From Paragemmobacter amnigenus (GTDB lineage Bacteria; Pseudomonadota; Alphaproteobacteria; Rhodobacterales; Rhodobacteraceae): a DNA stretch of 64,000 nucleotides. The position numbers and the translations under genes were made by a program. This document shows positions 38,752-47,177 of the stretch, piece after piece. Where the stretch lies: NCBI RefSeq assembly GCF_009908265.2, contig NZ_JAAATX020000002.1, positions 248,001-312,000 of the forward strand. The letters are read 5' to 3'. The notes under the pieces are model-generated. The model was not told the origin of the DNA and ran no database searches. It saw only the letters and a program-made list of their open reading frames with translations. Every line of letters starts with the position of its first letter. Positions within the stretch are counted from its first letter, which is position 1.

Positions 38752-39164
38752 TCTGGTCTCCTTGGTTGGCACGAGGTCGGGTGTCGTTTTGACTGCTAGT
38801 CGATTCGCCTGCTGATTGCGCTGACCCACGTTAGGGGGCGCCGGGTTCTTGCGGTTTGCGCGGGGCCGTCCGCCCGCCGGAAGGGCGAAGGGCGAAGGTC
38901 GGGGGACGCTGACCTGCATCAGCACGGGAAACTGGAACTGGTCCATGATGGTGTTTCACGGGCCGCGCAGGCGGCTAAAGGTCTGACCTTCGATGCCTAT
39001 CGCCGCTTGGCGACCTTTCTTCGTGTGCGCGGGCAGGGGGCACTGGCAGGGCAGGTCGAGTTGCGGCCGATCGCCGAGGCCGATCTCGAGGCGGCGCGGC
39101 ACAGGGACGAGCTTGCGACACAAACCGCGTCGGCGGATGGATCTATGCCCCGAAAGGACAGGAC
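38752..39164. other. 413-bp gap holding a possible degenerate coding segment
   Basis: A + strand frame is open from 38800 to TGA 39166-39168 and has GC-rich third positions from about 39025 on. Its stop overlaps the next gene's ATG by 4 bp (ATGA), as real gene pairs here do. However, it has no ATG or GTG before 39025 and only a TTG at 39007 with no ribosome-binding site. It may be a gene remnant or a short gene with an unusual start. The rest of the gap must hold the promoter of the leftward kinase. Confidence 0.3.
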
Positions 39165-39518
39165 ATGAGCGATATGCAGTGGATCAGGCCCGCTATCTTT
39201 GGCGCGGCAGCGGGAATGGCCGCGGTGGCGTTCGTGGGATTTTCCTGGGGCGGGTGGGAGACGGGGCGCAGCAGTTCCAAGCGGGCCGCGACGGAGTCGA
39301 GGGCCGCCGTCGTCGCCGCCATGGTGCCCGTCTGTCTGGACCGGTCGAGCCGCGACCCGTCGCGGGACGCGCGCCTTGCGCTGCTGGCGCAGGCCAGCAG
39401 CACGACGCGCAGGGACCTGATGATGGACACGGGCTGGGCGACCATGCCGGGGGCGGCAGGTGCGGATCGTGACATCGCTCAGGCCTGTCTGGATGCCTTG
39501 GCCATCAAGACGCCCTGA
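39165..39518 (+). CDS. Conserved hypothetical protein with one N-terminal membrane helix
   Basis: 117 residues. A membrane segment covers about 9-28 (AIFGAAAGMAAVAFVGFSWG); the remaining domain, with AAVVAAMVPVCLDRSSRD, a conserved-looking Cys, and MMDTGWATMPG, is probably periplasmic. AGGAC precedes ATG 39165. I recognise it as a type of small hypothetical protein frequent in alphaproteobacteria, with no known function. It stands between a stress-type kinase and other small proteins. Confidence 0.75.
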   Translation: MSDMQWIRPAIFGAAAGMAAVAFVGFSWGGWETGRSSSKRAATESRAAVVAAMVPVCLDRSSRDPSRDARLALLAQASSTTRRDLMMDTGWATMPGAAGADRDIAQACLDALAIKTP

Positions 39519-39756
39519 CGGGGTCCGTCTCGGGCGGGATCCGGCCGACAGGGGGCGGGGGTGATGCCATCCGCCCCACACGCCAACCTGCATCAGTCCG
39601 GTCACCTGCGAATCGGCGCAAGGTCAGTGCGGGTCGTGAATGTTTGCGACCCGTACCGATGCCAGTTCCCGGCAGTCTCGATCCAAACCGATCCCGTCCC
39701 CGCGGTGGCGGAGCATTTGAGGCTGCCGGGGCTGCGCACAACCGAGGACAGACCAC

Positions 39757-39948
39757 ATGTCGATGAACAATTTTACCTCTACCCAAGACCAGATGAAGGC
39801 CGTCAAGGCCGCGTGGGACAAGGCGCCCGCCGGTCCGAAGAAAGATGCGGCGCTGACGCATTATCAGGCGGCCGAGAAGGCCCAGACGGCGAAGAATGAT
39901 GCCGATTGCCTGAAATCTCTGGATGCGGCGAAGCAAGCGCTGGCGTGA
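39757..39948 (+). CDS. Small conserved hypothetical protein, helical
   Basis: 63 residues, Lys/Ala/Asp-rich, predicted all-helical from composition (TQDQMKAVKAAWDKA, HYQAAEKAQTAKND, LKSLDAAKQALA). There is no signal or membrane segment and one Cys. GAGGAC precedes ATG 39757; a second ATG at 39763 is also possible. The 238-bp gap before it shows only a GGGTCG...CGACCC inverted repeat near 39628. Small abundant proteins of this style occur widely in alphaproteobacteria; function unknown. Confidence 0.7.
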   Translation: MSMNNFTSTQDQMKAVKAAWDKAPAGPKKDAALTHYQAAEKAQTAKNDADCLKSLDAAKQALA

Positions 39949-39996
39949 CTGCCTGCGGCCTTTCCGGCCCGCAGTGGGTGCGGGAAGGCCGCCCGT

Positions 39997-40738
39997 CTAT
40001 TGCAGTATCGGCCCGTCCTGATCGAGATAGGACCTGTCGAAACCGGCGAAATCGGCCAGACCGTCGTAATTGTCGAAGGTGACACGTCCGCGCTGGAAGG
40101 TCACCAGACCCTCTTCCCGCAACTGCCGCAGGACGCGGTTCACATGCACCGCCGTCAGGCCGAGGGCATCCGCGAGAAGATACTGTGACAGCGGGCAGGC
40201 ATAGCCCTGATGGTCTGCCAGCCCGACGAGCCGGAGCCTTGAACCGAGTTCCAGCAGGAAATGCGCCATGCGGACCGTGGCCGAGCGACGGCCCACATTG
40301 ACCAGATGCTCGACCACCATCGCCTCGTCCCGCGAGGCGGCCCAGAGGACGGCGGTGGCCAGTCGCGGCGTGCGCGAGAAGGCGTCGAGCAGGTCCTGCG
40401 GCCGCACTTCCGAGGCCTGGACGGCGGTGATCGGTTCGACATTGTGGTCCGAGGTCCGGAACAGCACCGAGCGCAGGCCGAGGAAATCGCCGGGTATCTG
40501 GAAGGCGGGTGCCGTCGGGGAGGATCTTGTAGGACGAGGCCCAGCCCGAGGCGAGGACGAAGGCCGACTGGTCCTTCTGGCCCTGATGGATCATGTCGAA
40601 GCCGACCGGGAACCGGCGCCTGCGGCGGTAGAGGTCTGACATCACCGTGATGTCGTCCTGCGACAGGCGAACGAAAGCCGACAGCTTGCGCGCGAAGGGG
40701 CTGTCCTGAACCGAAGGCGTAAGGGTCCGTTCCTTCAT
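39997..40738 (-). pseudogene. Crp/Fnr-family regulator broken by a frameshift
   Basis: The first 78 or so codons from ATG 40738 encode a normal cyclic-nucleotide-binding start (MKERTLTPS to SYKILPDGTR). The reading frame is then lost at about 40501-40504. The rest continues in another frame from QIPGDFLGLRSVLFR to the stop at 39997, including the Crp HTH (YLLADALGLTAVHVNRVLRQLREEGLVTF). Compared with the usual spacing between DGTR and QIPGDFLG, about 11 bases seem missing. This is either a real inactivating deletion or an assembly error. Confidence 0.8.
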
Positions 40739-40903
40739 GCCACTGCTTTCCCGGAGCGACGCAGGTTGCGCGCGAACTCTGCCCCATGTTCCGCAGATGA
40801 GCCGGGCCGGGGCTGATCCACATCATGATGCCGGACAGATTTCCTGCCACGATCACCAATCATTCACCGACACTGCCACAAAACCGCTGGAAAGTCGAAA
40901 AAC

Positions 40904-41140
40904 ATGACCGCCAACACAGATCCCGCAGGCCATGCCGCGCTCGCCATCTGCGAGTCCCTGCTTCTGGCCCTGAACGACCGTGACATCCTGCCCGAGACCG
41001 AGATCATGGGCATCTTGCGCGACGCCGCATCCGCCCATGAACAGGCCACGGACGGGGATGACGCGTTGCACCGCGAGGTGGTGCGGCTGATCGAGCGCAT
41101 CATCGATGGCGGAAATTCGGTTCGACGCAAGGACGCGTGA
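40904..41140 (+). CDS. Small conserved hypothetical protein
   Basis: 78 residues, acidic and helical, with ALAICESLLLALNDRDILPETEIMGILRDAASAH as the recognisable core. No signal or membrane segment. The ribosome-binding site is weak (GGAAAG about 12 bases before ATG). I recognise the pattern as a small alphaproteobacterial hypothetical protein but know no function. It is divergent from the broken Crp gene. Confidence 0.65.
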   Translation: MTANTDPAGHAALAICESLLLALNDRDILPETEIMGILRDAASAHEQATDGDDALHREVVRLIERIIDGGNSVRRKDA

Positions 41141-41213
41141 CCCGCCGGCCGCGTGGGGGGGGAGAGGCCTGCGAGCGGTGTAGGGTGCGCGGTTTGGGGG
41201 GCGGCGTGTCGGG

Positions 41214-42056
41214 TCAGGGGGCGCGGCCCGAGGCCCCGAGGTTGGCGAGGATGGCGCGGGCGGCGGTCGTGACCGGCTGTTCGGTGTCGCGCAGGATTTC
41301 GATCCGGTCGAAGCGGTCCGGGTGGACAGCCAGCGTCTGTCGCAGGGCAGCGCCGAAGATCTGGCGGATTTCCGTGCCGATGTTGAACTTGCACACATGC
41401 GAACTGGCCGAGAGTTGCCTGCGCTGGGCCGGTGGCACGCCCGAGCCGCCATGGATGACAAGGGGAAGACGGCTTGCGGCTTCGATGGCGCGCAGGCGGG
41501 GCAGGTCGATCCCGTCCGAAGGGCCGGTCTGCAGATGCAGGTTGCCAACCGAGATGGCCATGGCATCCACGCCCGTTTCTGTGGCGAAGCGGGCGGCTTC
41601 GGCAGGATCGGTGCCGGTCGAGGCCGCACCGCCGGAATAGCCGACAAGGCCGATCTCGCCCTCGCAGGAGATGCCCGCGCGACGGGCCAGTGCCGCGACC
41701 TCGGCGGTGGCGGCGATGTTGGCATCCAGCTGCAGGCGCGAGCCGTCGAACATCACCGATGAGAAGCCCTCTCCGATCGCGGCGCGGCATTCCTCGAGGG
41801 TGAGGCCATGGTCGAGATGGGCGACGACCGGCACATCCACGCTGGCGGCAAGCTGGCGGAACAGGGCGGCCCAGAGCGGCAAGGGCATGTGGGCGCGCGC
41901 GCCGGGTCCGGCCTGAAGGATCACAGGGGCGCGTTCGGCCTGTGCGGCAAGGGTGAAGGCGCGCGCATCCTCCCACCCCAGACAGACGAAGCCCGGTACG
42001 GCATAGCCGCCCGCAAGGGCGGGCTGCAGGACCGAGGCGAGCGTGGCGAGGGTCAT
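41214..42056 (-). CDS. iolJ: Class II (zinc) ketose-bisphosphate aldolase, IolJ-like
   Basis: 280 residues. Zinc-binding features of class II aldolases are visible: VPVVAHLDHGLTLEE, CEGEIG, VIHGGSGVPP and FNIGTEIR. In inositol catabolism IolJ splits 2-deoxy-5-keto-gluconate 6-phosphate into DHAP and malonate semialdehyde; fructose- or tagatose-bisphosphate aldolases look similar. The call rests on its place directly after iolB (4-bp ATGA overlap) and the kinase gene. No iolD or malonate-semialdehyde dehydrogenase gene is in the window. Confidence 0.75.
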   Translation of the reverse strand: MTLATLASVLQPALAGGYAVPGFVCLGWEDARAFTLAAQAERAPVILQAGPGARAHMPLPLWAALFRQLAASVDVPVVAHLDHGLTLEECRAAIGEGFSSVMFDGSRLQLDANIAATAEVAALARRAGISCEGEIGLVGYSGGAASTGTDPAEAARFATETGVDAMAISVGNLHLQTGPSDGIDLPRLRAIEAASRLPLVIHGGSGVPPAQRRQLSASSHVCKFNIGTEIRQIFGAALRQTLAVHPDRFDRIEILRDTEQPVTTAARAILANLGASGRAP

Positions 42057-42892
42057 TTGAACTTGGCCACCATGTCGAGGATGCCGGGGATGGTATGGAC
42101 CTGTGCGGCATGGGCGGGTTGGAAATGCTGCTTGAGGCTGCGTTGCGACAGGCCGCCAAGGATCGTGAAATAATACATCTCGTATCCCGGCAGGACGCAG
42201 CAGGGATGGTAGCCGCGGTCGATCAGCACGGTGGAGCCGTTCATGACATGATAGGCATCGCCCGGATCGATTTCCGTGCGTTGCAGCATCTGCAATCCCG
42301 ATCCGGTGTCGGGGCGGAAGCGGAAGTTGTAGCATTCGTCATGGCGCGTCTCGTCGGGCAGGCGGTCGGTGTCGTGCTTGTGGCTGGGAAAACCGGACCA
42401 GCCGCCGGTGCCGACGGTGAAAAGCTCCGAGACGAGCAGGCGGCCGACGCGGTCGTGGTACTTCGTGCCGAGAATGTGCTTGATCTTGCGGTGTGTCTTG
42501 GTGTCGTCCGAACCGTATTGCACGAGATCGAGGTCGGCGGCGCGGACCGCGAAGGGGCGCAGGGTTTCGGCAAAGCGGGCACCGGCGATGAAGGTTTCGG
42601 TGTCGGTCAGCGCCGTGATGCGGGCGGGGGTGTCGGTGGGGATGTAGACGCCCTCGGGTTCTCCGTCCCAGACGTCGACGCCGCGGTTGCCGATGGCCGC
42701 GAAGGTGTCGTTGCCGGTTTCAACCGTGACCGTGCCGGTCGCGGGCACGATGCAGGTTTCATAGCCGGCGACACGGTAATCGAAATGCTCTCCGGCCTTC
42801 AGCCGGATACGGTTGAAATAGACGAGCGGGACGAGCGCGTCGTCGCGGTCCACGATGGGGCGGTTCGCGTTGTCATGGGGCGGAATGTGCAT
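42053..42892 (-). CDS. iolB: 5-deoxy-glucuronate isomerase
   Basis: 279 residues, bicupin fold. It isomerises 5-deoxy-glucuronate to 2-deoxy-5-keto-gluconate. Family segments GTGGWSGFPSHKHDTD, ECYNFRF, GDAYHVMNGSTVLIDRGYHPCCVLPGYEMYYFTIL are clear and include the metal-binding His residues. It overlaps the kinase gene by 20 bp upstream and the aldolase gene by 4 bp downstream. This is the most specific marker for inositol-type catabolism here. Confidence 0.9.
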   Translation of the reverse strand: MHIPPHDNANRPIVDRDDALVPLVYFNRIRLKAGEHFDYRVAGYETCIVPATGTVTVETGNDTFAAIGNRGVDVWDGEPEGVYIPTDTPARITALTDTETFIAGARFAETLRPFAVRAADLDLVQYGSDDTKTHRKIKHILGTKYHDRVGRLLVSELFTVGTGGWSGFPSHKHDTDRLPDETRHDECYNFRFRPDTGSGLQMLQRTEIDPGDAYHVMNGSTVLIDRGYHPCCVLPGYEMYYFTILGGLSQRSLKQHFQPAHAAQVHTIPGILDMVAKFK

Positions 42893-43883
42893 CGGCGTCC
42901 TTTCGCGGCGAAGTCGGGCCGGGATGGGTGGCGAGGAAATGGTCAAGCTCGGCGCGGTCGGGCATGGCGGGGGCGCAGCCGACGCGGGCCACCACCATCG
43001 CTGCGGCCGCCGATCCGCGCAGCACGGCTTCGTGCAGGGGGAGTCCGCGCATGAGGGCGGCGAGAAGGCAGCCGAGGAAGCTGTCACCCGCGCCCGTCGG
43101 TTTGAGCGCGGCAGTGGGGAAGATGCCGGTGGCGAATTCGCCTTCGGGCGTCAGGGTGATCGCCCCGTCTTCGCCCATCTTGTAGATCACGAGCCGCGCG
43201 CCTTGCTGCACGAGGCGGCGGGCGGCATCCAGTCCGCGGGCGGGGTCGCCTGCCAGAAAGCCGAACTCGACATCATTGCCGACGATCACGTCACACAGGG
43301 CGGCGGCGCGGGTGTAGCACTGCGAGGCGACGGCGGCAGAGGGCCAGGAATAGGGGCGGTAGTCGATATCGAGGACCAGCGGCAATCCTGCGGCACGGGC
43401 AAGGTCGAAGGCGCGGACGGTCGCCCCGCGCGAGGGTTCGGCGGCAAGGACCGTGCCCGTTGCCACAAGGGCGGAGTAGGCCGCGTAATCCACCGCTTCG
43501 ACATCCGCGACCGACATGGCGAAATCGGCGGCCGCGTTGCGGTAGATGACGGACTGGTGGTCCTCGATCCGCGTTTCCACCAGCGCGAGCGAGGTGCGCG
43601 TCTCGTCGCGCGTGATGCGGACGTGGCGACGGTCTATGCCGTACCGGTCGAGCTGGTCCAGCACGAAGCGGCCGATGGCATCGTCCGAGACACAGGTGAC
43701 GAGGGCGGCGCGGGCGCCCTGACGGACGAGCGCCACCGCTATATTGGCCGAAGAACCGCCAAGCGCCGTGGTGAAGCGCGTCGCCTCGTGGCTGCGGGTG
43801 CCGGGCGGGTCGGCGTAAAGGTCCATTCCGGCGCGGCCGAGCACGAGGAAGGAGCCGCCCGACAGTCGTGAAAGGTCCGGCAT
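42873..43883 (-). CDS. iolC: PfkB-family kinase, probable 5-dehydro-2-deoxygluconokinase
   Basis: 336 residues. It starts with LVLGRAGMDLYADPPG; TALGGSSANIAVALVRQG follows; catalytic Asp and ATP/anion hole are in KPTGAGDSFLGCLLAAL. It would phosphorylate 2-deoxy-5-keto-gluconate. Many alphaproteobacterial IolC proteins carry a C-terminal aldolase-like domain (about 640 residues in all); this one is kinase only, with a separate aldolase gene in the operon. It is divergent from the first dehydrogenase gene across a palindromic operator. Confidence 0.82.
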   Translation of the reverse strand: MPDLSRLSGGSFLVLGRAGMDLYADPPGTRSHEATRFTTALGGSSANIAVALVRQGARAALVTCVSDDAIGRFVLDQLDRYGIDRRHVRITRDETRTSLALVETRIEDHQSVIYRNAAADFAMSVADVEAVDYAAYSALVATGTVLAAEPSRGATVRAFDLARAAGLPLVLDIDYRPYSWPSAAVASQCYTRAAALCDVIVGNDVEFGFLAGDPARGLDAARRLVQQGARLVIYKMGEDGAITLTPEGEFATGIFPTAALKPTGAGDSFLGCLLAALMRGLPLHEAVLRGSAAAAMVVARVGCAPAMPDRAELDHFLATHPGPTSPRKDADAHSAP

Positions 43884-43950
43884 GGCCTGTGCCCCCGTCT
43901 TGTGGACCGCGCAACGGGCTTGCGCGGGGTGTCGGGTGAGGATACATTTT

Positions 43951-43966
43951 TTGCAACCGGTTGCAA
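43951..43966. promoter_or_regulatory. Perfect 16-bp palindrome, LacI-type operator
   Basis: TTGCAACCGGTTGCAA reads the same on both strands and has the central CG and TTGCAA half-sites typical of LacI-family operators. It lies in the 107-bp divergent region, 68 bp before the leftward kinase start and 25 bp before the rightward GTG start, so it could repress both arms. The LacI-family gene at 47174-48178 is the obvious candidate regulator. Confidence 0.8.
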
Positions 43967-43990
43967 TACCGGTGCTTCGGGAGGGCGGCC

Positions 43991-45106
43991 GTGACGGAAA
44001 TCGGTATTGGTCTGGTCGGCGGCGGCTATATGGGCAAGGCCCATGCCGTGGCCTATTCCGCCGTCGGCGCAGTCTTCGGCACGGCCTTGCGGCCACGGCT
44101 GGAGATGGTGGCGGCATCGACCCCTGCTTCGGCCGAGACATACCGGCGGGCCTACGGATTTGCGCGCGCCGCGGCGGACTGGCGCGAACTGGTTGCGGAT
44201 GCGCGGGTCGGGGCGGTGGTCATCGCCTCGCCACAGTGGACCCACCGCGAGATCGCCGAGGCGGCCTTTGCCGCGGGAAAGCCCGTGTTCTGCGAAAAGC
44301 CGCTGGGGGCATCGCTGGCGGACGGGAAGGCGATGGTCGCCGCCGCCGAGGCGTCGGGGCTGCCCAATATGATCGGCTTCAACTATGTCCGCACACCTGC
44401 GACGCGGTTCGTGCGTCAGTTGCTGGCCGAAGGCGCGATCGGCGAGGTGACGTTGTTCCGTGGCGAACATGCCGAGGATTTTCTGGCCGATCCGGACTTG
44501 CCCGCGACATGGCGGACCAGCGGACGGGCCAACGGGGCGATGGGTGATCTTGCCCCGCATATCGTGAACCTGACGCTGGCGCTCATGGGGCCGGTCGCCG
44601 AGGTGTCGGCGCGCATCGAGACGGTCCATGTCTCGCGTCCCGGACCGGCGGGGCGGGTCGTGGTGGACAATGACGATCAGGCGCAACTGATGCTGCGCTT
44701 TGCCTCGGGGGTGATGGGCCATCTTTATGTCAGCCGCATCGCGACCGGGCGGAAGATGGGCTACGCCTACGAGATCTTCGGGACCAAGGGCGGGATACGC
44801 TTCGATCAGGAAGACCAGAATTCGGTCTGGCTCTATCGCGCCGAAGGGCCCGAGGCGGGGCGGGGGTATACCCGCATCCTGACGGGGCCGTCGCATCCGG
44901 ATTACGTGAATTTCTGCCTCGGGCCCGGGCACGGGACGGGGTATCAGGACCAGATCATCATCGAGGCGCGGGATTTCCTGCAGGCCGTCGCGACGGGGCA
45001 GCCGGTCTGGCCGACCTTCCGCGACGGGCTGGCCGTGTCCGAGGTGATCGAGGCGGCATGGCGGTCGCAGGATACGGGACGTTGGCAGGACGTGGTCAGG
45101 GCATAG
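43991..45106 (+). CDS. Gfo/Idh/MocA-family dehydrogenase (inositol or sugar type)
   Basis: 371 residues from GTG 43991 (GGGAGGG upstream). The N-terminal Rossmann fold has GLVGGGYMGKAHA; the EKPLG motif (VFCEKPLGASL) carries the catalytic Lys; the C-terminal half has GAMGDLAPHIVNL and the substrate-binding His region. It oxidises a sugar or inositol derivative with NAD(P). It opens the rightward arm (dehydrogenase, iolE-like, dehydrogenase) opposite iolC-iolB-iolJ. Confidence 0.85.
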   Translation: MTEIGIGLVGGGYMGKAHAVAYSAVGAVFGTALRPRLEMVAASTPASAETYRRAYGFARAAADWRELVADARVGAVVIASPQWTHREIAEAAFAAGKPVFCEKPLGASLADGKAMVAAAEASGLPNMIGFNYVRTPATRFVRQLLAEGAIGEVTLFRGEHAEDFLADPDLPATWRTSGRANGAMGDLAPHIVNLTLALMGPVAEVSARIETVHVSRPGPAGRVVVDNDDQAQLMLRFASGVMGHLYVSRIATGRKMGYAYEIFGTKGGIRFDQEDQNSVWLYRAEGPEAGRGYTRILTGPSHPDYVNFCLGPGHGTGYQDQIIIEARDFLQAVATGQPVWPTFRDGLAVSEVIEAAWRSQDTGRWQDVVRA

Positions 45107-45116
45107 GGGGCGGAGA

Positions 45117-46007
45117 ATGGGCATCAGGATCGGCAATGCGCCCTGTTCGTGGGGCGTGGAGTTTGCGGGTGACCCGCGCAACCCGCCGTGGCGGCAGGTG
45201 CTGCGCGATTGCGCGGCGGCGGGGTATACGGGCATCGAGCTGGGACCCATCGGCTATATGCCCGAGGACCCAGCCATACTCTTCGATGCGCTGGAGGAGA
45301 ACGGGCTGGAACTGATCGGCGGGGTTGTGTTCCGTCCCTTCCACGATCCGGCGGCATGGGATGACGTGCGGGATGCGGCATGGCGGACCTGCCGCGCGCT
45401 GGCGGCACACGGGGCGCAGCATCTGGTGCTGATCGATTCCATCTCGCCCCGCCGTGCGCCGACGGCAGGGCGGGCCGATGCGGCCGAGCAGATGGACCGC
45501 GCGGAATGGACGGCCTTCCGCGACCGGATCGTGCAGGTGGCGCGGCTCGGGGTGGAAGAGTTCGGGCTGACCGTGGGCATCCATGCCCATGCGGCGGGCT
45601 TCATCGATTTCGAGCCCGAGCTCGAGCGGTTGCTGGACGAGGTGGACGACCGTCTGCTGAAGATCTGTTTCGACACGGGGCACCATTCCTATGCAGGCTT
45701 CGATCCCGTGGCCTTCCTGCGCCGTCACGTCGGGCGGGTCAGCTATATGCATTTCAAGGATATCGATCCCAAGGTGAAGGCAGATGTGATCGCCCGCGGC
45801 ACGGGGTTCTACGAGGCCTGCGGTCAGGGCATCTTCTGCAATCTGGGCACGGGGGATGTGGATTTTCCGGCGGTACGGCGGATTCTGCTGGAGGCCGGGT
45901 TCGATGGCTGGTGCACGGTGGAGCAGGATTGCGACCCGACGTTGGATGTGGACCCTGCGGGCGATGCGGCGGTAAACCGCGCCTATCTGCGGTCGATCGG
46001 ATTCTGA
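45117..46007 (+). CDS. IolE-like sugar isomerase/dehydratase (TIM barrel)
   Basis: 296 residues of the AP endonuclease 2 / xylose isomerase-like family. RIGNAPCSWGVEFAGDP at the N-terminus, GYTGIELGPIGYMPED, CFDTGHHSYAGFDPV, VSYMHFKDID and WCTVEQDCD supply the usual metal-binding Glu, Asp and His residues. Family members include inosose dehydratase (IolE) and related keto-inositol epimerases. It starts 11 bp after the first dehydrogenase stop. IolE is likely given iolB and iolC nearby, but not certain. Confidence 0.78.
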   Translation: MGIRIGNAPCSWGVEFAGDPRNPPWRQVLRDCAAAGYTGIELGPIGYMPEDPAILFDALEENGLELIGGVVFRPFHDPAAWDDVRDAAWRTCRALAAHGAQHLVLIDSISPRRAPTAGRADAAEQMDRAEWTAFRDRIVQVARLGVEEFGLTVGIHAHAAGFIDFEPELERLLDEVDDRLLKICFDTGHHSYAGFDPVAFLRRHVGRVSYMHFKDIDPKVKADVIARGTGFYEACGQGIFCNLGTGDVDFPAVRRILLEAGFDGWCTVEQDCDPTLDVDPAGDAAVNRAYLRSIGF

Positions 46008-46019
46008 GAGGGGAATGGC

Positions 46020-47177
46020 ATGGCTGTGTTGAACTGGGGGATGATCGGCGGCGGGGAGGGCAGCCAGATCGGGCCGGCCCACCGGCTGGGCGCGCGAGTG
46101 GACGGGTTGTTCGACTTCGTAGCGGGCGCGCTGGATCACCGGCCCGAGGCGGGGCGCGACTACGGGCGGCGGCTGGGGCTGGCGGCGGACCGGTCCTATG
46201 GCGACTGGCGCGAGATGCTGGAGGGCGAGCGCGCACGCGCGGACCGCGTTGATCTGGTGACGGTGGCCACGCCCAACGCCACGCATTTCGAGATCACGCG
46301 CGCCTTCCTGAAGGAAGGATTCCATGTGCTGTGCGAAAAGCCCATGACCATGACCGTGGAAGAAGGCGAGGAGATCGTCGCGCTGGCGCGCGAGACAGGG
46401 CGGATATGCGCGGTGAATTACGGATATACCGGTTATTCGCTGGTGCGGCACATGCGGGCGATGGTGGCGCGCGGTGATCTGGGTCGCGTTCGGATGGTGG
46501 TGGCGGAATTTGCCCATGGCCATCATGCCGATGCGGCGGATGCGGACAATCCGCGTGTGCGCTGGCGCTATGATCCGGCGCAGGCCGGAATCTCCGCGCA
46601 GTTTGCCGATTGCGGCATCCATGCGCTGCACATGGCCAGTTTCGTGATCGGCCAACAGGTCGAGCGTCTGGCGGCCGATACGGTGTCCTGTCTGCCGTCG
46701 CGGGTGCTGGAGGATGACGCGCAGGTGAACCTGCGCTTTGACGGTGGCGCGGCGGGGCGGCTGTGGACATCCTCGATTGCCATCGGGCGGCAGCACGGGC
46801 TGACCTTGCAGGTCTTTGGCGAGAAGGGCGGGCTGCGCTGGGCGCAGGAGCAGCCGAACCAGCTTTACTGGATGCCGCTGGGCGAGCGGTTGCAGGTGAT
46901 CGAACGCGGCGAGGCGGGACTGTCGCCCGAGGCGGACCGCAGCAGCCGCGTGACCATTGGCCATGCCGAGGGGATGCCGCTGGCTTTTGCCAATATCTAC
47001 AAGGATCTGGCCGAAGTGATTGCGGCGCGGAAGGCGGGGCGGACACCCGATCCGGCGGCGGATCTGTTCCCCCGTGCCGAGGACGGGCTGCGGTCGATGG
47101 CGGCGGTCCATGCGGTTGCGGCCAGCGGCAAGGCGCAGGGCGTCTGGCTGGATGCGCGCCCGCCGATGTTCCGCTAG
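46020..47177 (+). CDS. Second Gfo/Idh/MocA-family dehydrogenase
   Basis: 385 residues. Rossmann motif GMIGGGEGSQIGPAHR, catalytic-Lys motif HVLCEKPMTMTVEEG, and GISAQFADCGIHALHMASF in the substrate domain. It differs clearly from the first dehydrogenase, so the two probably act on different stereoisomers or steps. It is the last gene of the rightward arm. Its TAG stop is shared with the convergent LacI gene within the palindrome CTAG (47174-47177). Confidence 0.85.
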   Translation: MAVLNWGMIGGGEGSQIGPAHRLGARVDGLFDFVAGALDHRPEAGRDYGRRLGLAADRSYGDWREMLEGERARADRVDLVTVATPNATHFEITRAFLKEGFHVLCEKPMTMTVEEGEEIVALARETGRICAVNYGYTGYSLVRHMRAMVARGDLGRVRMVVAEFAHGHHADAADADNPRVRWRYDPAQAGISAQFADCGIHALHMASFVIGQQVERLAADTVSCLPSRVLEDDAQVNLRFDGGAAGRLWTSSIAIGRQHGLTLQVFGEKGGLRWAQEQPNQLYWMPLGERLQVIERGEAGLSPEADRSSRVTIGHAEGMPLAFANIYKDLAEVIAARKAGRTPDPAADLFPRAEDGLRSMAAVHAVAASGKAQGVWLDARPPMFR

